Positions 38,703 through 50,140 of a stretch of DNA of 64,000 nucleotides are shown in pieces; the stretch's first letter is position 1, and the number at the start of each line of letters is the position of its first letter. The notes under the pieces were generated by a model that ran no database searches, had not been told where the DNA came from, and was given only the letters and a program-made list of their open reading frames with translations. This DNA comes from Isochrysis galbana (lineage: Eukaryota > Haptophyta > Isochrysidales > Isochrysidaceae), in the NCBI GenBank assembly GCA_018136815.1, contig CM030938.1, positions 2,891,289-2,955,288 on the forward strand. The letters are read 5' to 3'. Made by a program: the position numbers and the translations under genes.

Positions 38703-39449
38703 TGGACTATGTGCCGTTTGGTGATATCATACGAACAGTACCACTCATACCATATACAAATCGTACAGTGTCTGAAGAAAAGGGCAACTTCAGTATAACG
38801 AATTATACCTTTGCACACGAGCTCTTTATCGATGTGGTCTTTACAAGGGAGGTTCCATCCCATATGACGTTGGATGAGGTCGCCAGCCAACTGAAGATCA
38901 CATTCGAGCAAAAGATTCAAAATCTTACCACTTACTTAAATCTTGGTGCCGTAGCGATATCGTCCAAAACAATATTTCCTCCGAGGCCACCCCCTTCATT
39001 CCCACCATCTCCTCCTTCCCCACCACCTCCTTCCCCGCCCCCTCCTTCCCCACTTCCTCCTTCACGACCTCCTCCCTCACTTCCTCCTCCCTCACTTCCT
39101 CCTCCATCGCCACCCCCTCCTTCTCATCCTCCACCCTCTCCACCCTCGCCACCTCCACCCTCGCCACCACCGCCCTCGCCACCTCCACCCTCGCCACCAC
39201 CGCCCTCGCCACCTCCACCCTCGCCACCCCCTCCCCCCCCCCGCCTCCTTTTGTTCCTCCACCCTCGCCACCCCCTCCTTCTCCTCCTGCACCTGCACCA
39301 CCCCTTCCCTCGCGCCCTCTTCCCTCGCCACCCCCTCCGTCTCCCTCGTCACCACCTCCTCCACCCTCACCCCCTCCGTCTCCCTCGTCACCATCTCCTC
39401 CACCCTCACCACCCAGGAGCGCCAGCGAGGGAGAGGCAGGGGAGACTAA
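38703..39449 (+). pseudogene. (Ser-Pro)n extracellular-type protein, frame broken in a C-run
   Basis: From ATG 38703 a 90-residue N-terminal part (MDYVPFGDIIRTVPL...) has four N-glycosylation sequons (NRT, NFS, NYT, NLT) and AT-richer codons. About 90 residues of PPPSPPPPSPP repeats follow. At the C-run 39229-39242 the frame stops matching, but another frame continues as FVPPPSPPPPSPPAPAPP to a stop at about 39449. A one- or two-base indel in poly-C, real or from sequencing, explains this. Ser-Pro repeats of this kind occur in hydroxyproline-rich wall or scale glycoproteins (pherophorin, extensin). No clear signal peptide is visible, so an upstream exon is possible. The end overlaps dispersed repeat family 2. 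Confidence 0.55.
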
Positions 39450-39554
39450 CTAGGGCCCAACCCCAGCCTCCTCCTCTACCCCCTGAGCTGGCCTCGAGGA
39501 GCCTCCAGGGGTCGCCAGAGGCAGCTGCAGCGGCATCTTCAAGAATATTTTTTT
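39415..39554 (+). repeat. Dispersed repeat family 2, copy B, T-tailed
   Basis: GCGCCAGCGAGGGAGAGGCAGG, CCCCAGCCTCC and CCCCTGAGCTG match 13330-13420. The copy ends GGCATCTTCAAGAATA plus seven T (39548-39554), the same terminus as the LINE 3' end at 21247-21268. It is probably a LINE-mobilised non-autonomous element. Confidence 0.65.
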
Positions 39555-40191
39555 CAGGGGGGGTTGCAGGTCACCAATAGGCGCTGCACGCTGGACGCTG
39601 GGGGGAAAACACGAATCTCCACTCTGCACTTCAACATTAACAGTAACAGGCCGACAACACACGTTAAACGCACTCCCGCTGATGAGCAGAGACAAGAGTG
39701 CCCACCAGAAAAAGAAGAGAGAGGGGGAGAGGGAGAGGGCGAGGGCTCGAGGGGGAGGAAACCGCGCGGACCGTCAGACTACCATTCGGACAGTCAGTTA
39801 CGACGAGTTCGCGTCTGGCCGATCACCACGCCCTTGTCCTTGATCCTTGATGTCGGGGGGAATATGCTCGGTGATGCGAGACACTCGGCCACAGCCACCG
39901 CCTCTAGACCGAGGCATCGTGAAAGGCGCGCCGCTCGCCGCTCTGTATTCGTCGATCTAGTACTAGTACAATAATAGGTGTTAGCGCTGAACCTTCAGAT
40001 GTTGTTTTTCCTCCCCCATGGCAGGGGAGGAGGGAGGAGTAGAGAGGGGGGGGGGCTCATGCCTCTTTAACTCTTTACGTGATACTAGTATGTACTTGCT
40101 GTGTGCCGTGACAGCGAGAGCTTCGCGTCTTGCCTTTTGGGCGGGAAAGGGGGAGCGCGCACCTGTGGACACTCAGGGAGACACAGTCCCC
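39555..40191. other. Gap; promoter side of the coiled-coil gene
   Basis: A 137-codon frame at 39564-39974 is low-complexity and unsupported. A TTCAGATGTTGTTTTTCC at 39992-40010 resembles a LINE 3' terminus. The remainder should hold the promoter of the gene at 40192. Confidence 0.35.
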
Positions 40192-41561
40192 ATGCCCATC
40201 GTCTTCTCGGACTCGTCCAGCGAGGGGGAAGAGGAGATTGGCGTTGCGCGGCCTCAGCAGCGTGCACGCGTTGCATCTGCAAAGAATGGGTCCTCGCGGC
40301 AAAAGAAGAGGCCGGCCTCCACATCCACCAGTTTGCGCAAGGCAGCCACTGAAGCGTCCACCTTCCAGACGATTGGGGCAAAGCGAGTTGGCCGCGAGCG
40401 GCCAAGACCAGACCTGCCGAGTGAGGACTCGTTGAGTGAAGAGGACACCGCCCTCTCCGACGATCATGAAGCCCAGAAGCTTGCAGATGCCTTGAAGCAG
40501 ATGGCGCAGCAGATGGTACGTGCTAGCAGCACTATGTGATGAGCCAGCACGGTTCTCTGCTCTGGCGATGTGATCTCGCTCGAGATGCAAGCACTGTAGC
40601 CTCGTAGCATGTCAGCCTGCCTGTGCCTAGAATACTGCGAGCGCGGATGGGCGCGCCGCGATTTCTATGCTCGGCTCTGATGTTGCCGTCTCTCATACCA
40701 AATTTGGCAGAAGTCGAAGCGCAAGCGGAAGGCGGAGGAAATGAAACGCCGGCTGGACAAGGAATTCAACGATCAAGTTCAAGAAGCTCTTGCAGAGGCG
40801 AAAGCAGCAATCCAAAAAGCACAAGGTCCTTTGCCTGGCGTTCAGGGGCTCTCCCGGAATGATTCACTTGTGTGCCGGTGTGCACCGACTAACTTCAATG
40901 ATATCACCTTGTGATTGACACACCCCATTCAATCCCATAGGTGAGTATGATGCTGAAGCTAGCAAAGCTATCAAAGAGCTCAAAGGGCTGAGTAAGGACG
41001 TTGAACAAGCAGGTGAGAAAAGGTCGCTCAATTCGCTTGTCTTTGCGTTCAACCTATCTACAACAACTAACGCCGTTGGTCTCGTCACCCATTGCCAAGA
41101 TGTGCCTTTTCATACTCACCCACGCACGTGCATAGCCTAGAGGAGGCCTTGTGTCTAACTAATGTGCCAGCGGCTTGCAATTGGATGCCATTGGATGCCA
41201 TTAGAATTATCACGCTGATCTCCTCCACCCTTTCCTTAATCATCTATTGATGTGCTCAATAGAACGTGCATTTCAAGCTGAGCTCAAGAAGTTCAACAAA
41301 GATCTCTCTAACTTCGCAAAGCTTGTCCAGTCGCATGAGCTTACCGCCGGTGAACACGCTGCGACAAAAGCAGACGCATACAAATCCATCGTCAGTGCAT
41401 ATGAAGACAAAACGGACCAGGCCGTACGCGAAACCAAGAACAAGCTGCACACACTTGCGACCATGCAACCCGATCTTCGAGGTGTGGTGGATGCCTTGGC
41501 AATTGCAGTGAAAGACTATGAGCAGGGTGTGAGCAAAGCAGCTGAAATTGCCCCACCATGA
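40192..41561 (+). CDS. Coiled-coil, probably nuclear protein (269 aa)
   Basis: Four exons join in frame: 40192-40515, 40711-40825, 40941-41012 and 41263-41561, all with GT-AG introns. Residues 1-100 are acidic/basic and disordered (VFSDSSSEGEEE; SSRQKKRP). From about 95 onward the protein is a long coiled coil (ADALKQMAQQM; KSKRKRKAEEMKRRLDKEFNDQ; ASKAIKELKGLSKDVEQA; ERAFQAELKKFNKDLSNF) followed by helical segments to the end. The basic KSKRKRK could be a nuclear localisation signal. Domain order and size recall synaptonemal-complex SYCP3/Cor1-type proteins (acidic N-terminus, then coiled coil), but I see no diagnostic motif and only raise the possibility. The exon joins give confidence that it is a real gene. 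Confidence 0.72.
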
Positions 41562-43169
41562 CGGGACATGGGGCGTGTGCGTGTACACTAGTTATGACTT
41601 GTCATACATTGACTGATTTCAGTGCTCTAGCCCTACTACGTGCAGTACACATTAGCATTAGCGCTATATTTAGGATATAGGCGCCTAGCAGCCCACCTGT
41701 TGTTTGATTCCTATCTCTTTAAAATCTTACCAAACTAAAAAACATTCTTGAAGGTGTCCGCTAAGCTACTAGTGACTCTCACCCTTCCGCGCTCGCGCCG
41801 GCATCGCCTATACTTTTACCGCTACTCCTCCTCCTGCGCGTATAATTCTACTCGTTATATTTATATCAATTATAACATATTAAGAGCCCTATTTATTTTG
41901 TAGGCGTTCTCCTTCCACGCTTCCCCCCCCCCTCCCTCAATTCCTTTCTTGACGTCTATTTGACCGCGGAAAGGGTCGCTCGAGACCGAAGATTGGGCTG
42001 CGGACGGGTGACAAGCGCATGCCGGCTGAGGATCAACTTGACGTGCCACTCCGTAGAGATGCGGTGGCAGTTAGGGGTTCATTAATCATAATTCTATACC
42101 AAAATTAAAATAGACGAGAGGGGTGTGACCAAAAAAGGGGACCTCGAGTTGCACCTTCTCATTGTCCAAGTTTGGGGTTAATGATAATTCTATACCAAAA
42201 TAGACGAGAGGGGTGTGATAGAAAAAGGGAACCTCGAGTTGCACCTTCTTGCACTCCCACGCCCGCATTGGGCCTGCCCTCGAGCTGACTCCCCCCCCGT
42301 TCTTGGTCGCGTGACTTCGGGCGGCTCCCATGGTTAGCGAGGCGAGCGTGAGAGAGGCATCGGCGCGTCGCCTCCTCTCGGATAAAGGTACCCAGCTTTC
42401 TAGGACCAGTCCTAGAAACTAGGACGGACTTTGCTAGGTGAGAGCATGAGCATAGCATGTTATTTTGTCCCAAACCTTGGCTATTGAGTTACCACATGCA
42501 TGTCCTCATTAAATGTTCCAGGTGTGCCTAGGCACCATTCCCTCAGCAACACCAAGTTTTGTGACGCGTTTACGGGTCACCTGGTCGGAATTGCTGCTTG
42601 TCCTAGAAACGGGAGAAACGGCTGATACCACCCAATGGGGAGCTCTTCTACCCATGGTCCCCAGGAGATGAAATGTTGCTTTGACTGCCCTCTTTGAGAC
42701 CTTCAGTGACCACCAAGCTTGGTTTTGTCATCTAAGTGTCCAATCCGCTAGCCTACTGCTCCAAAAGGTCTAAAATAAAACTCCTCTGGTGCGAGCGGAC
42801 GCCCGAGTGCAGCACCGCATGCTGAATGTGGTAGCAAAAGTAAGCAAAGACAAGCTCCGCAGAGTTGGTCATGGGGAGAGCTAAGGTTGAATGGGATGTG
42901 GAGATGGTTTGCTTCAGGTGAGCTGGGATGTCTCATAAGCTCACCATAGGCTATAATGGAGGCATGATCGGCAGAGTCCTAGAAATCCAAGGATTTTCTA
43001 GGACGTGGTCCTAGTTTCTAGGACGGAATTTTTTGTCCGCTCTCGCCGGCGCCCGTAGGGCAATCAGGCTGCATGTCCTTGGACATGTAGTGTGGCGCTC
43101 TAGCAGCCGCGCTCGAATTCGTGTCGTCCGATCCCGGGCGAGTGGTAGCTCGGATCCTAACGGGCTCCA
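41562..43169. other. Gap with repeats, no gene
   Basis: 42250-42310 resembles repeat family 2. 42400-42430 and 42990-43030 share CTAGGAC/TTTCTAGGACGGA motifs in partly inverted arrangement, possibly the ends of a small DNA transposon. Nothing else is recognisable. Confidence 0.4.
42074..42249. repeat. Two tandem units of about 80 bp
   Basis: The string ATAATTCTATACCAAAAT, then AGACGAGAGGGGTGTGA, then CCTCGAGTTGCACCTTCT occurs at 42088-42159 and 42183-42249 with a small indel. Confidence 0.8.
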
Positions 43170-43179
43170 TACGCCTCGC

Positions 43180-43811
43180 GGACGCTAGCCCTGATGCGGT
43201 GGAACCTCAAGCTCTCGGAGTATCGTTTTACCGTCGAGTACAAACCCGGCGCCAACCACAAGGACGCTGACGGTGCCTCCCGTCTCGTAGCGGCAAATGA
43301 TGACACCCCGGAGGAGTCTCATGCTGAGAAGGGGGGAGGGCGGCCTGCGACCGCTACAGATGCGGTAGCCGCGGTGGTCACAGGGCATCGGGCCCCCACC
43401 GCCCAAAACCTCCAATCCCTGGAAAGAGATCGAAGGCTAGCGGCAACCAGCCGTGACTCTATCAACCTTTCGTACCTAGAGACCGGAACTCCGACGGCTA
43501 TCACGCTCAAACAGGCACACGCCGAAGATGAAGACTGCCGTGCGCTCATCTCCGCGCTCTCAGACGCATCCCCTCCCTCGGGGATCGATCATCGACGCAT
43601 GACGTGGATTGCCCGCGAGGCGAAAAGATGCTTATTGCGATCTGGCCTCCTCTACCGACGAGTACCGACGTCTGACGGCGGTGAACACCTCTGTCTGTAC
43701 GTGCCGCGTTCGATGCGCCGCTCGTATCTCGAAGCATTCCATGACCACCTCTGCCATCTCGGTGACAATCGAATGGCACAGCTCCTTAGAGACCGATATT
43801 TTTGGCCAGCT
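43180..43811 (+). pseudogene. Ty3/gypsy polyprotein fragment: RNase H end and integrase zinc domain
   Basis: The frame reads LMRWNLKLSEYRFTVEYKPG then ANHKDADGASRL, the usual end of gypsy RNase H. A linker follows, then LLYRRVPTSDGGEHLCLYVPRSMRRSYLEAFHDHLCHLGDNRMAQLLRDRYFWP, the start of the integrase HHCC domain (both His present). Translation then runs into LINE 3' UTR sequence at 43812, and the Cys pair is lost. An in-frame stop occurs at about 43153, so the 5' side is also broken. No LTRs are visible. Confidence 0.82.
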
Positions 43812-44660
43812 CGTTCCTTTGTTTTCGGTGTCGGGGTCGGGGGTGCGGCCCTGGTACACTACCATGGACCCGGTTATGGGCGCGTGTTCAGGGCAGGCCT
43901 ATTGAGTTTCTCTCTTGTGGCTCCTTTTTTGTTTTGTTTTTGTTTTTTTTCGCGGGCCCTATTATGGTGTGCACGTGGCTTGGGGTGTGTTTTGGAGTTG
44001 TGTTCTGGCCCGTTTGTATTTGATTACTGTGTTGTCTGTTACGTTGTTTGTTGGCTCGACACCGAGCCCGCTTCAGAGGCGGCCTTTATCATATATTCTA
44101 CCCCTAGCCGCGAGGCTAGCGACCGCAATTCCGCGCTGGGAATGAGGTTACCTTTGTTATCCGAATCGTATAGAGGTCGCAACGCGCCCAGGTCGATTCT
44201 TTTTTTGGGTTGGCGTCCCATGCCGGCTTGGGCGGTCCTCGACGAGTCCGTCGAGTTTGCGAAGAGGAGGGCGCAGCATAGTTTCGTAAATCTTTCTATG
44301 GTGCGTGCTAGCACCGATTCTTCCGAGAAGCTGGCGTTGTCGTAATGTATCCTGTAGAAGTCTGTGATGATGTATCTCCATGCCAGTAAGTATAGTATGG
44401 GTAGTGATTTGGGGCATGGGTCATCGGGATGAAGGAAGAGTCTATCGATTGTCGGTTTCTCCCCCGTCGTGTCGGCTCGTCGAGAGTGTCTTGCTAGCGC
44501 ATCAAGTGCGTCGAAAATGTTCGATAGACGCGGGCAGCTTCCCCCAAGTGGGTGGAGGACTCGTCCGTTTCCTTGCAGAATCGGCATGTCCTTTCTCGGT
44601 CTGCGAATCTGTTCGCTATACTCTCGTCGGCTTGAGCCACTCCCTCTTCTCTCCCTCCTA
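43812..44660 (-). pseudogene. LINE C-terminal fragment inserted in the gypsy element
   Basis: On the minus strand PRLSNIFDALDALARHSRR, PTIDRLFLHPDDPCPKSLPILYLLAWRYIITDFYRIHYDN and MGRQPKKRIDLGALRPLYD match the 28.4-kb copy closely. The zinc knuckle is damaged at about 44550. The 3' UTR (TAGTGTACCAGGGCC, ACACCGAAAACAAAGGAA) ends exactly where gypsy coding begins, without the T tail. Confidence 0.82.
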
Positions 44661-44919
44661 TCACCAGCCACCCCTCTTTGCCCGTTTGCTAATGCAAACG
44701 GGGCCCGTTTCTCACCGCACTCCATCGGGGGGGGGGGACACCGCCTGCGTGCAGCCAACGCAGGCAAGGACAACACATCTACGTAGTATGAACAAGTTAT
44801 TGGCATCAACACATATACGCCAGGGGATTCAGAAATCTAACGAGAACAAACACGAAGGCAAGACACAGCCTCCGTGCTCGCGGTCCAGGTCTGCATAAGG
44901 CGCTCTCCATCGAAAATCG
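44661..44919. other. Short spacer before the IFT122 3' end
   Basis: No gene. It probably includes the IFT122 3' UTR. Confidence 0.35.
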
Positions 44920-47900
44920 TCATTCTCGAGAGGCGGCTGCAGCCGTCGCCTCCGCTGCTGCAAGCTCATGGCTGACCATGGAACCCACGGACCCATTTCC
45001 GTAATTCGCGTCCACCTTCGTCTCGCAGAACGGGCACACGCCCTTCTGCATGACGGCAAACTCCCAGTCTTCCTCGTGGAAAAAGTGATTGCAAGAGTTG
45101 CACAACACCACCGGAACGTCCGGCAGCATATTGCGATAGTACTCGCGGCCGAGGGCTGCGTGCGGCCACTCAATAATGAAGACGTCGGATCGATCCATCG
45201 CAAGGAGCATTTCAGGGGTCGCAACGGTAGGCGTGAAGTCAGCCGACGGTTCGAAGTCAAGCATAGCTTTGGTGAATGGATCGTCGAGATCGAACACACC
45301 ATCATTTTCGACTCTCTCCACGTCGCCCCCCAATGCAAGCCTTTGCACGTCAGGCCCTTCTTCTGATGCCCACGGGTTCGCAATGGCCTCGGCCTTCGGT
45401 TTCCGAGGCGGTGGTTCGCGCCGTAATAGCATGAGAACCTCCTCTGGGCTCGAGCGGTAGGACGGTGCAAAGCGGACTAGTGGCAGGACCTCAAACGACA
45501 CGAAAGAGCGCACGAAAATGTGCCCGCAAGCGACGCACCTGTCGCCGGACTGATTTAGCAACGGGTTAGTAGTTTGGCAACGGAAGCAAGTCGGCAGCAA
45601 CTCCTCGTTGTCGGAAAAAGGACGGGCGCGAATGGAAAGCGAGAATAGATCAACTTGCTCTTGCCATGCGGGGGGCACGCGAAATCCCGCTAGCTTCTCG
45701 AGAGCAAGACGGGCCAGCTTGTCGGCGCCAAGCACGCGAGCTTGCTTTGCGAGGGCGAACAGGCAGTACGTCTTGGAGATGCCGTGCGGTGCCTCCTCTT
45801 TCATGAGCCAGGCGAGCAGATAGCGCGATATGTTGAAGACCGCGTCTGGCGTGAGGGCAGTAAAGGGCTCGTCAGTGTACTTGTAGATCGACGAATAGGC
45901 ATAGTAGAAGTCCGCCTTGCGCCGAGTCTTCTCGAACTCCTCCCTAGCCTCGTCAATGCCTTCCTCGCGCGCCAGCGCCTCTCCCTTCATCCGGAGGGTC
46001 GCCACCGCAAGTCGCCACAGTTGCCTTCCGCCATCGGCGTATCTGCGCTCAACTACCCCATTCGCCGCGAGCGCACGGAGCACACGGATGGCTGCTTCGT
46101 GCTCGCCGGCGTCGCGGTAGGCGTTCTGAGCCAGCTCAAACTCATCCTGAGCGACGAGCCACTTTGCGTATGGTAGGTAGACAGAGCGTGCGTGCTCTGG
46201 GTGCTTGTGGACGAGCTCGGTCGCCTCGGCCCACTTCTTGTGCTCGACGTTGAGCCGGATGAGCCCCGTGACATCACCCAACTTCATGAGGACGTCCTTC
46301 GCCATAGAATACTCGCCCGCCTTCTCGAGGTAGCCGAGGGCAGCCCGTAGTTCGGTGGTATCCGACTTTGTAAGCGTCGACTTAGTCAGCTCGTGCAGCT
46401 TGGCCGAGTTGTTCTGCCCACCGAAAATGTGAATCGCCTTTAGGGTCTCGCCGGCAGCCAAATAGGTGTCGGCGGCTACTGAGAGGTCATTCACTTCCTC
46501 AGCCCACTGGGCCTGCCGCTTGACTAGCTCCTGTGCTGTCCCAGCCGACGCAGTGTGCGAGTACTGCTTGGCAGCGTCCCACATTCGTAGGTCGGAGAAC
46601 ATCTCAATGGCACGGTCCACCTTACCCGCACGCGACCAAGCGGTGGCGGCCTCTTGATATTTGCCTTGATACGCGAGCACGACACCCGCGAGCACGGCGT
46701 CATCGGCAGACTGGGTGGTGGCCTGCACGGGATCCGGTCACGCCGTAACGTTAGTTGGCGGCGTAGCGTAGCGGGTAGAGCACAGCGGGTGCGGCGGACA
46801 CTCCCTCACCTGCGTGGCCACGTTCAGCAGCGCAGATCCTTGGTTCTTGCCGGACGCCTGCCTCGCAACAGCACCGAATTTGGCCTTAGCGGCGTTCCCC
46901 TTGCGCTGTTTGTCGATGATGGCGCACAAGTCGATTCCACGGTGATCACGCAAGCGCATGAAGGCCTTGCGCGCGACTTCGGTGTCGAGCGCGAGAAGCG
47001 CTGCCGAGGCAAGATTTTTCCAATCAGACGCGGTGGCAGAAAGAGATGCGATGCGGTAGGCAGCCGGGAACTGGCGTTTCTCCATGTAGTGGTACAGGGT
47101 GGCAGCGAGGGGGACATCGACCTGGGCGCGGGTGGTCGGCGGAGATGCCCACAGGTGAGCGCACAAGAGAGCTTTCCTGCTGCGCGAATGGGTCAAACCG
47201 TGGCCATGAACGGTGCGCACCTTCGACAACGTAGTGTAGTTCAGCGAGAAGATCTCGGAGCCACGGAAACCGACAACGACACCTGGCATTCTCTGCTGAT
47301 GGGTGGGAAAATCGGACGTCTTGATGGAGAGGAGCCCCTCCCCAGAGAAGCATATCATGTCGTCCACCTATTAGCGTACAGGCAGCGGCGACAGAAAAAG
47401 CGAATGTGGTCATTTAACTGCTCATGGACAAGACCAGGCGGGCTAGGGGCTTTCGGGGCGCACGTCAGTATTCCACGCCACTGAGGTGGCGTGAGGCTCG
47501 CTGAACAGCGCCTTCGGCTGGTCATCTCGTGTGGACGGGAGCAGGTAGGCGGTGATCGTCTTGGAGTCGTCAACCACAGCCAACTTGTCTCGTTGACTGA
47601 TTTACCGGGCACAGGGCGGGCACGCTGAGTAAATATCGAGGGCAGGTGAAGCGCGTGCACTTAAAGGTGCGTGTCGCAAATTCGAGGTCCCGAGGTCACA
47701 GCACCGGGTGAGGGAGGCTGAGAGGATCGGTCACAGGTTGGGCGGGTGAGGTTGGGGGCATTCACTTGGAGAGGTCGAGTCCTGTGATAGGGACTCCATG
47801 GCTGAGCACTTTGATGCCAAACGGGTTGTTGACAAAGACCCTGTGGACCTCTCCGTTGGCATGGCCTACGAGCAGGCCCTCTCCCCCAGGAGGCCCACCG

Positions 47901-49474
47901 ACGGGCTTGGCGAACGTGATGGTCGTCTCGAATATCCACTCGCGCTCCTTCACGCCCGAGAAGGAGTAGAGCATGAGCTTTTCCTCCGAGCAGACAAGGA
48001 AGTGGTTGGCCACCGCTATCAGGGCGGAGCAATCGACGGCCAGGGGAAGGCGCTCGCGTGGACGAGAAGTCCAGGCAGACGCTGGGGCGTCTTCCGCCGG
48101 CAAATCATAGATGAGGATGGCGCGAGGGAGTTGGACAACGAGCCGGTCCTACGTCGAGGTGATGTCGCGATGTCAGCAGGTCGCGAGGTGTGGCGGAGAA
48201 TGTGCCAGATGGCCGCGCGTCGACCCGTAACCGCGTGCGGAGCCACATCGCCGCACGATGCTCGTTTGGCGCCATCTTCACAGCCCACAGCCTTCACAGC
48301 GTACACCTATAGCGCACACCCACCCCGGCATCCCGCACGACGAGCTGTGTCGCAGTCTCCACACATTGGCTCCGCGCACGCCCCTCTGCCAGCCGTCGGC
48401 CACCGCTCGCAGCCGCCCCGCTGCCCTAATAAATGGGACGCAGCGCACCTTGTAAATAGCCACCTTGCGCACGTAGTCCATGCACCGAATGCGCAACCTC
48501 TGTTCACTGAGCATGTTGTACACGACAACGTCCGTCATGAGGTCGCGGTATGCATAGCGCTCACGGTAGAGCCCGTGGACCGTCGAGAACATTAGCTGGT
48601 ACACGGCGATGGAGCCGTCCGAGCAGCCGACGGCGACCTGGTTGTGGCCCGGACGCGGAGTGCAGATCCACACCCACCCTTCGCGCTCGAGGAGCGAGGT
48701 GATGTGTAATCCTTCCTTGGTCCATAGCGACGCCTTCTTGTCCGAGCCGCCGACACATAGGTACTCGCCGTTCGCAAAGTGTCGCACGCAACAGGGGTCG
48801 TAGCCGAGCGCGCGGTCGCGTCCTTGCTGTCTACCCGACTCGTCATAGAAGGAAAGGGTCTGGTCCCAGCAGGCGACGGCCAAAAGCTCGTACGCCTCGT
48901 CCCGCGTTGGGTTCCAAGAGATGGACCAGACAGGCGCTTCGCGCTCAATGACGAGCCGCTCTCCGCCCTCCTTGTCGCGGAGCGACACGTTGCCGTTGAA
49001 GTGACCGAGCGCGAGGCAGGTGCCGTCGTCCGTCCAGGACATGCATGTGATGCGTGAGCTTACCTTATGCTTCGCGACGGCCTTCTGCTCGGGCGACCAC
49101 AGCCCGAAGTCGGTGGCTGTGGCGGAGGCGAGCGAGGCGGTGACCGGGTTGTACTGCAGGCACTGCACCGGGTCGTTGTGTGAGTACTTGAGAATACCCT
49201 CTGCGGAGGAGGTCCAGATGATGATTGTCTTGTCCGCGCCGCCCGATGCGAACCGCTTGCCGTCGCGCGAGTACGCGACCGCATAGATCTGGTCCTTGTG
49301 TCCCTTGAGCGAGTGGAGGAGCTCTCCCGTGGCTGCCTGGTAGATGAGCAGCCTCGAGCCACATGCGGCGAGGAGATGCTCGCCATCGGGCGAAAAGGCG
49401 AGATCGTGGGCTTGTGGGCGCACGTCGTCCTTCTCAGGCACACGGTCACTCCATGAGAGTACCGAGCGCACCAT
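44920..49474 (-). CDS. IFT122: Intraflagellar transport protein 122 (IFT-A complex)
   Basis: Six minus-strand exons join in phase: 48449-49474, 47766-48148, 47464-47596, 47221-47367, 46810-47121 and 44920-46722, all GT-AG. The product is 1267 aa (human IFT122 is about 1240). The N-terminal half is WD40 repeats (AHDLAFSPDGEHLLAACGSRLLIY; GHKDQIYAVAYSRDGKRFASGGADKTIIIWT; SHNDPVQCLQYNP). DRLVVQLPRAILIY and GVKEREW lead into a second propeller. From about 560 a helical TPR-like solenoid follows (DWKNLASAALLALD; AAKQYSH; PEHARSVYLPYAKWLV). The C-terminus has two Cys-pair zinc motifs (CFRC...CVAC near 1044; CNSC...CPFC near 1207). IFT-A drives retrograde transport and ciliary entry of membrane cargo. 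It shares a 0.67-kb upstream region with the PRP4 kinase gene. Confidence 0.96.
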
Positions 49475-50140
49475 GGCGGGCGGGAGAAGGGGGAGGAGGG
49501 AGGGAGGGAGGGGAGGGGGGGGCGGGGGAGGGGGGTCCGCCCCGCTGGGGAAGAAGTGGCGGGGGGAGGGAACGCAGTGAAGAAAGGGGCAAGTTTAGCG
49601 TGAGAGAGTTCAGGTGGCCGGTCGGTCGATCGTGGCCCAAGACGACCCTCGAGGCAAAGGATTTGCACGCCGTGAAGAGAGAAAGAACCACCTGCGCGCG
49701 CCGAGGTTGCGGGCGAGGGCCAGCGGCTCTCAGAGTGAGAGAGAGCGGGCGCGCGGCGGCTTCCTCCCCCCCCCCTCTCTCTCCCCTCCTCAACGTCTCT
49801 CTCTCGCGCGCGAGCGAACCCCCCCCTCCTCCCCCCCTGCCCCCCCCCCCGGCATCCCCACTCCCCCCCCCCCGGCATCCTCCCCTCCGCCTCTCTTCCC
49901 ACTCTCCTCCCCTCCCGCTGCGCCACCCCGTGCGTGGTCCCCCCAGCCGGTATCTTTTTCTACACTTGCCCCCCCCCCCCCCCCGGCATCCCCCCTTCCC
50001 CCCCCCGCCCCCCGCCCCGCCCCTCTCACTCCAGAGCCGCCCGCCACCCCCCTCGCGCACGCGCGCCCAGCACGCCCCCCCCCCCCCTGACTGCCCCTCC
50101 CCTTCCCCCTCCCCCCCCCCTCTCCCCCTTGGCCGGCGGG
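49475..50140. promoter_or_regulatory. Shared head-to-head promoter region of IFT122 and PRP4 kinase
   Basis: The two start codons face away from each other with 666 bp between. The half next to the kinase is a long C-rich tract (plus strand, 49760-50130). The half next to IFT122 is G-rich on the plus strand, hence C-rich in the IFT122 direction. Long frames crossing it are low-complexity. Confidence 0.5.

Noticed and set aside
39092-39412. Glu/Val/Arg-rich minus-strand ORFs opposite the Pro repeats
   Set aside because: They are shadows of the CCTCCA-type repeat.
46654-48595. Long plus-strand ORFs (about 265-276 codons) across 46.6-48.6 kb
   Set aside because: They are antisense to IFT122 exons and introns, have no family resemblance, and reflect GC-rich codon bias.
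49363-50090. Pro-rich ORFs across the IFT122/kinase spacer
   Set aside because: C-run low complexity with many overlapping open frames and no conserved motif.
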